DNA of 64,000 bases from Streptomyces sp. AP-93 (GTDB taxonomy: Bacteria; Actinomycetota; Actinomycetes; Streptomycetales; Streptomycetaceae), in assembly GCF_022808175.1 (NCBI RefSeq), contig NZ_JALGBX010000032.1, positions 1 through 64,000 of the forward strand, read 5' to 3'. Of the stretch, positions 33,243 to 40,752 are shown one piece after another. Position numbers and translations under genes: made by a program. Within the stretch, counting starts at the first letter, position 1. Every line of letters starts with the position of its first letter. The notes under the pieces were generated by a model. It saw nothing but the letters and a program-made list of their open reading frames with translations, was not told the origin of the DNA and ran no database searches.

Positions 33243-33359
33243 CAGCACTCACCTTGCGCGGACGGGACCCCCGATCTCTGTGTACGGGAAGTCGTCATCG
33301 CGGCGAGACTAACGCCCCGCCCCCGCGGCCCGCCAGGCATTTCTTCACCGGGGGCCGGC

Positions 33360-34619
33360 TCAGCCCAGTGGAGCGAGCAGCGCGCCGGCGTTGCTCAGGG
33401 CGTGGCGGCCGACCGCCTTGCCGAGGGTCACTCCCGCCTCGTCCGCGGAGCGGGTGTGGATGCCCGAGAGGATCCGTGCGTCGACGTTGTCACGGGTCAG
33501 CTGCTCCCAGCCGGTGTACGTCCGCCGGACGCCGGGGGCGGTCGGGCTGGTGAGGGCGAAGGGGGCGGTACGGGGTCCCGCGAGGGCGTCCAGGATCACC
33601 TCGGCGGCGCCGGAGTAGGTGGTGTGGCCGCTGGGGTAGTCCGGGTGGGCCGGGGTCTGGTGGAGCGGGGTCCAGGTCTGGTCGGGGGCGATGGCCCCGG
33701 TGCGGATCGCGGTGACGGGACGCCAGCGCGTGTACGCGTACTTGCTGTCGGAGGTGGCGATCTGCGTGTCGACCAGGGCGGCGTGGAACAGGCCGACCAG
33801 CGCGGCCCGTTCGGCGGCCGAACCGTGCGAGCGGGTCACGGCGACGCGCAGCGGCTCGGTGTACAGGGTCAGCGAGGAGCCGTACCAGAAGGTGGCGGTC
33901 TCCGTCTGGCGGGCGGTGCGGACGGTGGAGTCGGCCGCGCCGTACGCGCGCACCTCGGCCAGGTCGGCCCGGTAGCGGCGGGAGTCGAGCGCGGGCGGCG
34001 GGCCGATCCGGTACTGGTCCGGGGAGTCCAGCAGGAAGGGCTCGGCCACGCGGTTGCCGTACTGCGCGGCGGGGGCGTAGCCGTCGGGGGTGGGCTGCCA
34101 GACGCCGGGGGCGGCGGCGGGGACGGTGAAGGGCGCGTTCACGGAGGCCGGGTCGAGGCCGTCGCCGCGGCGGTCCGCGAGCGCGAGCTTCGCCTGCCGG
34201 GCTCCGGCGGCGACGCCACGGTCCTCGGCGCGGCCGTCGGGGATCCGGCGCAGGCTCTCGGCGAGCGCGGCGTCCAGTACGGCCGCGCGGCCCGGGGCGA
34301 GGTCCACCAGGACGTCGTGCACGGCCGAGGCGACGGCGGCCTCCTGGAAGGCCGCCCGGTCGCGGCCGCCGGGGGCCTCGCGTCCGGCGCGGGCGGCCGC
34401 GAGCCAACTGATGGCCCAGGTGCGGCTGTTGGTGACCTGGGTGGCCGCGCCGTCGGTGGCGACGGTCTGCGCGGTGAGGTCGTACCACTCGCGGACGGCG
34501 GCCCCGCCGTCGGCGGGCGCGGGCGCGGGCGCGGCCTGGGCCGCGGACGGGAGGGCCACCGTGGCGGACAGCACCAGGGCGGACCCGAGGGCGAGCAGGG
34601 CAGAGCGGGACGGCTTCAC
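33360..34619 (-). CDS. Secreted vanadium-haloperoxidase/PAP2-like protein
   Basis: A 419-residue exported protein. A signal peptide ends near residue 30 (VALPSAAQAAPA). The mature part has the vanadate/phosphate-site motifs of the vanadium chloroperoxidase/PAP2 superfamily: KYAYTRWRPVTAIR, then PDYPSGHTTYSGAAE (PSGH with acid-base His), then IHTRSADEAG for the third block. The order and spacing fit VCPO-type relatives common in Streptomyces; most have no shown halogenating activity and could be phosphatases. GTG 34619 is chosen because AGGAG lies exactly 5 nt upstream. The gene follows a short Cys-containing leader peptide. Confidence 0.86.
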   Translation of the reverse strand: MKPSRSALLALGSALVLSATVALPSAAQAAPAPAPADGGAAVREWYDLTAQTVATDGAATQVTNSRTWAISWLAAARAGREAPGGRDRAAFQEAAVASAVHDVLVDLAPGRAAVLDAALAESLRRIPDGRAEDRGVAAGARQAKLALADRRGDGLDPASVNAPFTVPAAAPGVWQPTPDGYAPAAQYGNRVAEPFLLDSPDQYRIGPPPALDSRRYRADLAEVRAYGAADSTVRTARQTETATFWYGSSLTLYTEPLRVAVTRSHGSAAERAALVGLFHAALVDTQIATSDSKYAYTRWRPVTAIRTGAIAPDQTWTPLHQTPAHPDYPSGHTTYSGAAEVILDALAGPRTAPFALTSPTAPGVRRTYTGWEQLTRDNVDARILSGIHTRSADEAGVTLGKAVGRHALSNAGALLAPLG

Positions 34620-34680
34620 GAACACTCCTGACGGGCGGACGGACTTCGGGTCGGCAGGACCGGGCGGCCCGACGGGCCGC

Positions 34681-34758
34681 TCACCGACACAGCGCACCGG
34701 CGACGCGCATGAAGTCGATCGCACGCCGCTTGGTCAGACCGGGAGCTCTCGTAGCCAT
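34681..34758 (-). CDS. Leaderless Cys-type leader peptide
   Basis: A 25-codon gene ending KRRAIDFMRVAGALCR. It matches the pattern (R/K)RxxxDxxRxAxALCR of the short putative leader peptides with a penultimate Cys that I know from Streptomyces, often upstream of sulfur or cysteine-related genes. Its ATG lies 7 bases beyond a good -10, so the transcript should start at or next to the ATG (leaderless). It ends 62 bases before the haloperoxidase-like gene. The penultimate Cys codon suggests regulation of downstream expression by Cys-tRNA supply, by analogy. Confidence 0.7.
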   Translation of the reverse strand: MATRAPGLTKRRAIDFMRVAGALCR

Positions 34759-34764
34759 GCCCCG

Positions 34765-34794
34765 AACCTAGCCACCGGCCGCTCGCCCGCACAA
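34765..34794 (-). promoter_or_regulatory. Promoter of the leader peptide / haloperoxidase-like gene
   Basis: Reading on the minus strand, TTGTGC (34789-34794), an 18-base spacer and TAGGTT (34765-34770), followed by CGGGGC and the ATG of the leader peptide. Confidence 0.7.
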
Positions 34795-34926
34795 CACCCG
34801 TTTCCCGTCAGGCCCGTTCGGCCACAGACCTGCAGTACGCCCGTCACGATCGCGTTACGCGACGGCGGTCGGGTCGGCGCGGTCGGGCGGCGGGCCGGGT
34901 CCACTGCCCGTCCGGGGCCCGCCGGC

Positions 34927-36579
34927 CTACCCCGCCCGGTGGACCACCTCGCCCGCGACCACCACCGTTTCGGCCACCGTCCCGGGGATCTGTTCCGGGG
35001 CCACCGCGAGGATGTCCCGGGACAGGACCACGAAGTCGGCCGCCTTGCCGACCGTCAGGGAACCCCGGTCCTCCTCGAGGAAGTTGGCGTACGCGGAACC
35101 CATCGTGTAGCCGTACACCGCCGTCCGGGCGTCCACCGTCTCCTGCTCCTGCCACGGCTCGCCGCCGCCCAGCGGGCGCCGGGTCAGCGCCGTGTAGATG
35201 CCGATCATCGGGTCCATCTCGGCGACGTTCCAGTCGCTGGAGAAGGCCAGGACGGCGCCCGCCTCGGCGAGGCTCCGCATCGGCCACGCCTTGTGCCAGC
35301 GGTCCTCCCCCACGTTCTCCGCCCAGTCCTGGCCCGGACCGGCGATCTCCGGCGCGCAGTGCCGCGGCTGCATGCAGGCCACCACGCCGAGCTGCTCGAA
35401 GCGCGGTACGTCCTGGGGGTCCAGGCATTCCACGTGCACCACCTGGTGGCGGGCGTCGCGCGGGCCGTTCACCGCCCGTGCGTGCTCGACGGCGTCCAGG
35501 ACCGTACGGATGCCCCGGTCACCCGTGGCGTGGACGAAGCACTGGAACCCGCGCGCGTCCAGCCGGGCGAGGAGATCGGCGAATTCCTCCGCCGGGTAGA
35601 AGGTCTCGCCCCGGTGCGCTCCGCAGCCGGTGTACGGCTCCAGCAGCGCGGCCGTGCGCGGCTCCACCACGTCGTCGATGTAGAGCTTGAGGGGGCCCAC
35701 CCGGAAGCGGTCCCCCGCGTGCACCTTGGCGGCCGCCTCGAAGAGGTCGAGGTCCTCCTCGGTCGTACCGCGCGGGTGGAACAGCGCGGCGACGATCCGC
35801 GAGCGCAGCCGGCCCTCGGCGCGTGCCCGGTCGTACAGCTCCAGGTCGTCGAGGGAGTTCTGCGGCTCCACGACGGTGGTGATGCCGAAGCCGATCGCGT
35901 CGTCGAGGCTCTTGGCGAGGCGCCCGTACTGGCGGTCCGGGGAGGCCCACGGCACGCCCAGGTCGCGCAGGGCGCGGTGGCCGTCGCGGGAGAGCCCCTT
36001 GATGGCGAAGTCCTTGACGAAGCCGGTGGGCTCGCCGGTCTCCGGGTCCACGGCGGCCGTGCCGAAGGGCAGGTCGGTACGGTCCTTCGCGACGCCGAGC
36101 CGGCGCATGGCCGCCGTGTTCAGCCAGGCCGTGTGGACGTCGTACGAGAGCACGATCGCGGGGGTGTCCCCGGTGACCGGGTCCAGGTCGGCGGCGGTGG
36201 GCATGCGGCCGCCCGGGATCGCCGAGTAGTCGAAGGCCTCGGCTTCGATCCACTCGGCGTCGGGGTTGGCCTCCCGCCACTCGCCGATCCGGTCGAGGAT
36301 CGCTTCGAGCGTGCGCACCCCGGCGAGCTGCACGCACGCGTCGTCGGAGCCGAGCCGGACGTGGTTGTGGGCGTCGATGAACCCCGGCAGCACGAGCCGG
36401 CCGCCCGCGTCGATCCGCTCGGTGTCCGGGCCCGCCCAGTCGGCGGCCTCCGCGTCCGGGCCCACCCAGACGATCCGCCCGTCGCGCACGGCGAGGGCTT
36501 CGGCCTCGGGCAGCTCGGGGTCGACGGTGTGGATGCGGGCTCCGGTGAGGAGCAGGTCGGCGGGGGCGGGGTGTGACAT
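34927..36579 (-). CDS. Amidohydrolase family 3 (YtcJ-like) metal-dependent hydrolase
   Basis: A 550-residue amidohydrolase of the N-acyl-amino-acid deacylase/YtcJ type. An N-terminal beta-sandwich strand leads into GFIDAHNHVRLGS (first metal-binding HxH), then IWIEAEAFDYS-like segments, FHPRGTTEED, QCFVHATGDRGIRTVLDAVE (metal His), AFSSDWNVAEMDPM (metal Asp) and a C-terminal sandwich strand VVLSRDILAVAPEQI. Cytosolic. It lies downstream of an NCS1 permease on the same strand with a gap of about 160 bases and the two probably share control by the divergent TetR. Substrate likely a cyclic or linear amide brought in by the permease. Confidence 0.9.
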   Translation of the reverse strand: MSHPAPADLLLTGARIHTVDPELPEAEALAVRDGRIVWVGPDAEAADWAGPDTERIDAGGRLVLPGFIDAHNHVRLGSDDACVQLAGVRTLEAILDRIGEWREANPDAEWIEAEAFDYSAIPGGRMPTAADLDPVTGDTPAIVLSYDVHTAWLNTAAMRRLGVAKDRTDLPFGTAAVDPETGEPTGFVKDFAIKGLSRDGHRALRDLGVPWASPDRQYGRLAKSLDDAIGFGITTVVEPQNSLDDLELYDRARAEGRLRSRIVAALFHPRGTTEEDLDLFEAAAKVHAGDRFRVGPLKLYIDDVVEPRTAALLEPYTGCGAHRGETFYPAEEFADLLARLDARGFQCFVHATGDRGIRTVLDAVEHARAVNGPRDARHQVVHVECLDPQDVPRFEQLGVVACMQPRHCAPEIAGPGQDWAENVGEDRWHKAWPMRSLAEAGAVLAFSSDWNVAEMDPMIGIYTALTRRPLGGGEPWQEQETVDARTAVYGYTMGSAYANFLEEDRGSLTVGKAADFVVLSRDILAVAPEQIPGTVAETVVVAGEVVHRAG

Positions 36580-36739
36580 GAGGTGGTGCTCCTGTGCAGA
36601 GGGGGTACGGGGAGACGAGCGGCGGGGAGGGAGCCCCCGGGCGACCGGGAGGAGGCCCCAGGCGACCGGGAAGGCCGAAAGGGGCCGGGAGGGGGCCCGC
36701 GGCCCCCCGGGCGGCCGGGAAGGCCCGGAGGGGAGGCCC

Positions 36740-38137
36740 TCAGGCGGCCGGGGCGTACGCGGGCACCCGGCGGGCGAGGGCCCAGTACGTGAGCCCGGAG
36801 ACCACCGAGCCGAGCAGGGTGAGGTCGGCGCCGCCGAGCGGGGCCACGAGCGGCCCGGTCCACAGCTCGGAGTCGCAGGTCAGAGCGGCGAAGGCCATGC
36901 CGGCGAGCAGGGCGGCCATGCCGGCCGGGTGGTAGCCGGAGCGGTACCAGTAGGCGCCCCCGCTCCCGGCGTGCAGCGCGTCGGAGTCGTAGCGGCAGCG
37001 GCGCAGCAGCATGTCGGCGAGGAAGACTCCACCCCAGGGGGCGAACACGATGATCAGGAGGGAGAGGAAGGACAGCAGCGAGGTGGTGAAGTCGGTGAGG
37101 AAGAGCGCGGCCAGCGATCCGGCGGCGGTCACGGCGGCGCTGACGACGATGGCCCGGGCCCGGCTCCACGGGATGCCGAGGACCTGGAGGTTCAGGCTGG
37201 AGGAGTAGAGCGTGATGATCGAGTTGGTGACGGAGCCGCCCAGGACCAGGGCCAGGAACAGCGGCTGGAACCAGCCGGGCAGCAGGCTCTCGGCCCCGGC
37301 GACGGCGTCGGTCATGTCGGTCTGGGTGGCGGCGGCCACGCCGGCGATCCCGAGGGCGACGGAGGAGAGGAACCCGCCGAGCGCGCCCATCCAGGTGATC
37401 GACTTCAGCGAGGTGGTGCGGGGCAGGTAGCGGGTGTAGTCGGCGGGCATCGGCAGGTACGAGAACGGCCCGGCGAGCATCACGACGAAGGCCAGGCTCC
37501 AGCCGGACAGGCCCGGGGCCAGGGCGTCGGCCGGTGCGGTGGTCTCGGCGCCGGGCAGGACGAAGACCAGCAGGGCGCCGAAGCCGACGGCCAGGACGTA
37601 GGCCATCCAGCGCTCGGCGAACTGCACGGTGGCGTGGCCCCACATCGCGACGGCGAAGGTGAGCGCGAGGGTGATGCCGAGCGCGGCGGCCCGGATCACA
37701 GTGCCGCCGCCCAGGCCGATTTCGGCGAAGAAGACCTCCAGCGCCAGGGTGCCGACGACGGTGTTGACGATGGTGTAGCCGATGCTCACCACCCAGTTGA
37801 GGACGCCCGCCGGCCAGTTGCCCCGTACGCCGAAGGCGGCCCGGGAGATGACCAGGGTGGCGGTGCCGGTGCGGATGCCGCTGAGTCCGGCGGCGCTGAT
37901 CGCGAAGAAGGACAGCCCGCTGATCACGACCACCGCGGTGGCCTGCCAGAAGCTGAGGCCGAAGGCGACGGCGAGGGCTCCGTTGATCACGTAGGTGAAG
38001 GTCAGGTTCGAGCCGAACCAGAGCCAGAAGAGGTCCTTGGCCCCGCCGTGGCGCTCGGCGTCGGGGATGGGGTCGATGCCGTGCGTCTCGACTCTGAAGA
38101 CCTCGTCGACGGCGGCCGTCGTCTCCTGGTGTGCCAT
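36740..38137 (-). CDS. NCS1-family nucleobase/hydantoin-type permease
   Basis: A 465-residue transporter with about 12 TM helices, of the cytosine/purine/thiamine/allantoin permease (CodB-like) family. Typical opening IDPIPDAERHGGAKDLFWLW, then FGSNLTFTYVINGALAVAFG, and the substrate-helix block AGPFSYLPMPADYTRYLPRT. Start ATG 38137 with GGGG/GCAG upstream; longer extension to 38236 runs through the operator region and is rejected. It is divergent from a TetR gene with two palindromic operators between them and is followed by an amidohydrolase, suggesting uptake and hydrolysis of one heterocyclic substrate. Confidence 0.9.
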   Translation of the reverse strand: MAHQETTAAVDEVFRVETHGIDPIPDAERHGGAKDLFWLWFGSNLTFTYVINGALAVAFGLSFWQATAVVVISGLSFFAISAAGLSGIRTGTATLVISRAAFGVRGNWPAGVLNWVVSIGYTIVNTVVGTLALEVFFAEIGLGGGTVIRAAALGITLALTFAVAMWGHATVQFAERWMAYVLAVGFGALLVFVLPGAETTAPADALAPGLSGWSLAFVVMLAGPFSYLPMPADYTRYLPRTTSLKSITWMGALGGFLSSVALGIAGVAAATQTDMTDAVAGAESLLPGWFQPLFLALVLGGSVTNSIITLYSSSLNLQVLGIPWSRARAIVVSAAVTAAGSLAALFLTDFTTSLLSFLSLLIIVFAPWGGVFLADMLLRRCRYDSDALHAGSGGAYWYRSGYHPAGMAALLAGMAFAALTCDSELWTGPLVAPLGGADLTLLGSVVSGLTYWALARRVPAYAPAA

Positions 38138-38204
38138 GCGTCTGCCCCTGACCTTCGGCGGTGAACCGTGAACCACGAACCGTGAACGTGAACCGTGAAC
38201 AGAC

Positions 38205-38222
38205 CTTGAACGGCGTTCTAAG
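38205..38222. promoter_or_regulatory. Operator A between permease and TetR genes
   Basis: CTTGAACGGCGTTCTAAG is an imperfect palindrome related to operator B, located about 70 bases upstream of the permease start. It is preceded (38161-38200) by four GTGAACC-type direct repeats. Confidence 0.6.
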
Positions 38223-38224
38223 TT

Positions 38225-38241
38225 CTTGAATGGCATTCAAG
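38225..38241. promoter_or_regulatory. Operator B between permease and TetR genes
   Basis: CTTGAATGGCATTCAAG is a perfect 17-bp palindrome about a central G, with centres about 20 bp from operator A (two helical turns), as expected for cooperative binding by the divergently encoded TetR regulator. Confidence 0.75.
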
Positions 38242-38318
38242 ATGCGCTGCCGACCCGGACCCCGTCAAGCCCCTGTCCGGGATAAGGTCGGCCCACGAAG
38301 ATCGGGAAGGCGGCACGG

Positions 38319-38927
38319 GTGGCAGCGGGAGCGGCACGGCGGCGCGACGGGCAGATCGCCCAGGAGCGGATGCTGGAAGAGGCCATGACGGCGATCGCCG
38401 AGGACGGGCTGGCGACGCTCACCATGTCCGCGCTCGCCGAACGTCTCGGCACCAGCGGCGGCCACATCCTGTACTACTTCGGCAGCAAAGACCGGCTGCT
38501 GCTGGCCGCCCTGCGCTGGAGCGAGCAGCAACTGGCCGGGGAACGCTCCGCGTTGCTGGGCCGCCGGCTCACCGCACACCGCAAGCTCGCGCTCTTCCTG
38601 GAGCTCTACCTGCCCCGCGGCCCCCGCGATCCGCGCTGGACGCTCTGGATCGAGCTGTGGGCCCGCATCCCCTCGAACGAGCCGCTGCGCGCCGCCCAGC
38701 AGGAGATCGACGACGGCTGGCAGCGGGACCTCGAGGCGCTCCTCGCCAAGGGGGTGGAACAGGGCCGCTTCGCCGCCGGCCTGGACGTCCCCGCCCGCGC
38801 CTCGGAGCTGCTCGCCCTGCTGGACGGCCTGAGCACCCGGGTGGTGCTGGGCGAGAGGGGCGCGGACCGGGCCACCTCCCTGGAGCGCGCGCGCTCGGCG
38901 GCGGCCCTGCTGATCCCGCACCTTTGA
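38319..38927 (+). CDS. TetR-family regulator of the permease/amidohydrolase unit
   Basis: A 202-residue TetR protein. HTH near residues 28-62 (LTMSALAERLGTSGGHILYY, then FGSKDRLLLAALRW). The C-terminal domain (about 80-200) contains the BetI/RutR-like pattern RDPRWTLWIELWARIPSNEP. GTG start at 38319. It is divergent from the NCS1 permease and faces two palindromic operators. The stop lies next to the right end of the IS200/IS605 element, which inserted immediately downstream of it. Confidence 0.92.
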   Translation: MAAGAARRRDGQIAQERMLEEAMTAIAEDGLATLTMSALAERLGTSGGHILYYFGSKDRLLLAALRWSEQQLAGERSALLGRRLTAHRKLALFLELYLPRGPRDPRWTLWIELWARIPSNEPLRAAQQEIDDGWQRDLEALLAKGVEQGRFAAGLDVPARASELLALLDGLSTRVVLGERGADRATSLERARSAAALLIPHL

Positions 38928-38934
38928 CTTCCGC

Positions 38935-38956
38935 TCCCCTCCCTAAAGGGAGGGGA
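38935..38956. repeat. IS200/IS605 right-end palindrome, also the 3' end of a probable reRNA/omega-RNA
   Basis: A 10-bp stem with two-base loop overlapping the tnpB stop codon (38943-38945). In TnpB systems the guide RNA runs from the 3' part of tnpB through this end, so the minus-strand region from roughly 39100 to 38930 probably encodes it. The guide would be the flanking sequence inside the TetR 3' end. Confidence 0.7.
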
Positions 38957-40163
38957 TTCCTACCACGGTCGTCTGACCGTCTCGGTGGGTTCCTGCTTCT
39001 TCGCGCCGTGCCGGGACAGGTCCCGGTCTTACCAGCGCTCGACAGGCTGATACCGCAAGTCCTGCGGCCTTGGCGACGTTGACCGCCGCGTTGATGTCCC
39101 GGTCAAGAACGGCCCCGCACGCCCCGCACTCCCACACACGGATGCGCAGGGGTTTGGGGCCGTCCTTGACGCCGCACTGCGAGCACATCTGAGAGGTCGG
39201 CTCGAAGCGTCCGATGCGTACGAGGGTGCGCCCGTACCGGGCGGCCTTGTACTCCAGCATCGTCACGAACGCGGACCATCCGGCGTCGTGTACGGACTTG
39301 GCCATGCGCGTGCGGGCGAGTCCCTTGACCGCCAGGTCCTCAACGGCAACCGCTTGGTTCTCACGGATGATCCTCGTGGAGAGCTGGTGGTGGAACTCAC
39401 GCCGCGCGTCAGCCACCCGCGCATGAGCGCGGGCGACCTTGATACGCGCCTTCGTCCGGTTGCTGGAGCCCTTCACCTTGCGGGACAGACGGCACTGTTC
39501 CCGCTTCAGCTTCTTCTCCGCCCGGCGCAGAAAGCGGGGTGATTCGATCTTCGTACCGTCCGAGAGGATCGCGAAGTGCGTCAGCCCCAGGTCGATTCCG
39601 ACCTGGCCGGCCATCTCGGGCAGCGTCTCATCCGCGCCGGTCTCGATGACGAACGAGCAGAAGTACCGGCCGGCCGCGTCCTTGATCACGGTCACCGTGG
39701 ACGGGTTGGACGGCAGCGTGCGGGACCACTTCACCCGGACATCGCCGATCTTCGGCAACGACAGGTCACCGCCGGCCGTGATCCTCCAGCGGGCATTCGC
39801 GGTGAACCGCATGGCGTGTCGGTTGTCCTTGCGGGACTTGAACTGGGGCGCACCCATCTTGGGGCGCTTGCCCTTGAGGCCATCGAAGAAGTTCCGGTAG
39901 GCGGTATCCAGGTCCCGAAGGGACTGCTGGAGCACGACGGCGGACACCTCCCCGAGCCAGGCCCGCTCCCCGGTCTTCTTCGCCTCGGTGATCAGAAGCT
40001 TCGACAGGTCCCCGGTCTTCGGGAACGGTGCACCCTCGGAGCGGGCGGTCTCACGAGCGCGAAGCGCATCGTTGTAGACCACCCGGGAGCACCCGAACGC
40101 CCTCGCCAGCGCCGAGCGCTGCGGACCGTTCGGGTACATCCGGAAGGAGTACCTGAGCTGCAT
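38943..40163 (-). CDS. tnpB: TnpB RNA-guided endonuclease (IS200/IS605 OrfB)
   Basis: A 406-residue TnpB of full length. N-terminal helix-turn-helix-type region MQLRYSFRMYPNGPQRSALA, REC/wedge region, then RuvC-I GIDLGLTHFAILSDG (Asp), RuvC-II VAVEDLAVKGLAR (Glu), zinc ribbon CSQCG...WECGACG and RuvC-III LDRDINAAVNV (Asp). All catalytic residues are present, so the nuclease looks active. TnpB uses an omega-RNA made from its own 3' end to cut the donor site and favour element retention. It reads divergently from the damaged tnpA. Confidence 0.95.
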   Translation of the reverse strand: MQLRYSFRMYPNGPQRSALARAFGCSRVVYNDALRARETARSEGAPFPKTGDLSKLLITEAKKTGERAWLGEVSAVVLQQSLRDLDTAYRNFFDGLKGKRPKMGAPQFKSRKDNRHAMRFTANARWRITAGGDLSLPKIGDVRVKWSRTLPSNPSTVTVIKDAAGRYFCSFVIETGADETLPEMAGQVGIDLGLTHFAILSDGTKIESPRFLRRAEKKLKREQCRLSRKVKGSSNRTKARIKVARAHARVADARREFHHQLSTRIIRENQAVAVEDLAVKGLARTRMAKSVHDAGWSAFVTMLEYKAARYGRTLVRIGRFEPTSQMCSQCGVKDGPKPLRIRVWECGACGAVLDRDINAAVNVAKAAGLAVSACRALVRPGPVPARREEAGTHRDGQTTVVGIPSL

Positions 40164-40189
40164 GAGAACGACCGTACTACGGTCGGTTT

Positions 40190-40561
40190 ATGGCTGAATA
40201 TCAGAACATCCGTACTGGTCGCCACTGCGCTTTCGTCCTCCACGCCCACTTGGTTTTCGTGACGAAGTACCGGCACAGAGTCTTCACTGACGCGCACCTC
40301 AAGCGCATGGAGGAGATCATGCGCGCGGTGTGCGCCGACTTCGAATGCGAACTGGTCGAGTTCAACGGCGAGAACAAACACGTCCACCTACTCAACAGTC
40401 TGAAGGGCTCCCGCAGGCTCCGCCAGGAGTACCCGGAACTGGTCCGGCACTACGGGCGGGCGCAACGGCTGTGGTCCGGCTCGTACTTCGCCGGGTCGGT
40501 CGGCGGGGCCCCGCTGTCGATCGTCCGCCAGTACATCGAGCAGCAGAATCGTCCGCTGTGA
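40190..40561 (+). CDS. tnpA: TnpA, IS200-like Y1 transposase with an internal in-frame deletion
   Basis: A 123-residue HUH/Y1 transposase. Start AFVLHAHLVFVTKYRHRVF, HUH motif NKHVHLL and catalytic Tyr in SIVRQYIEQQNRPL are present. Between HVHLL and NSLKG about a dozen residues usually reading like VNFPPxVALSxLV are missing, and SSRRLRQ is shortened to SRRLRQ. Family length is near 136-140. The deletion keeps frame and removes the strand-helix next to the HUH site, so the protein is probably inactive. ATG 40190. Confidence 0.85.
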   Translation: MAEYQNIRTGRHCAFVLHAHLVFVTKYRHRVFTDAHLKRMEEIMRAVCADFECELVEFNGENKHVHLLNSLKGSRRLRQEYPELVRHYGRAQRLWSGSYFAGSVGGAPLSIVRQYIEQQNRPL

Positions 40562-40596
40562 CCTGCGGGTTAGAGCAGCCCTGAGAATCGCTTCAC

Positions 40597-40616
40597 CACC
40601 GCCCTAAAGGGCGGTG
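40597..40616. repeat. IS200/IS605 left-end palindrome
   Basis: CACCGCCCT / AGGGCGGTG, 9-bp stem with an AA loop, just after tnpA, matching the tip of the right-end palindrome. Confidence 0.75.
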
Positions 40617-40664
40617 CACTGCGATTGGTCCCGGTAGCCGGTCCCGCACCCGGACATGTGGAAA

Positions 40665-40695
40665 GCCCGCCCGGGCCTTAGCGTCCCGGGCGGGC
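40665..40695. terminator. adhE terminator hairpin
   Basis: Perfect 11-bp stem GCCCGCCCGGG / CCCGGGCGGGC with a 9-base loop, 58 bases beyond the adhE stop on the minus strand. Confidence 0.8.
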
Positions 40696-40752
40696 TCTTC
40701 CGCTCCTTAGCGGAGGTTCTCGGGAGGAAGAAGGATTACTTCCTCGTGGCGG

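Larger units (their letters stand above)
38930..40625. mobile_element. IS200/IS605-family element with divergent tnpA and tnpB
   Basis: Ends are marked by subterminal palindromes instead of inverted terminal repeats: 38935-38956 (CCCCTCCCT-aa-AGGGAGGGG core) at the tnpB end and 40597-40616 (CACCGCCCT-aa-AGGGCGGTG) at the tnpA end. Both share the CCCTaaAGGG tip expected for TnpA recognition hairpins. tnpB and tnpA are divergent with a 26-base gap. It inserted just after the TetR stop codon. Exact cleavage sites cannot be set from one sequence. Confidence 0.88.

Noticed and set aside
29463..34631. Plus-strand open frame of 1722 codons
   Set aside because: It is antisense to the MoxR/VWA operon and haloperoxidase-like gene, has Arg/Gly/Ala-rich composition and no domain; a shadow of GC-biased codon use.
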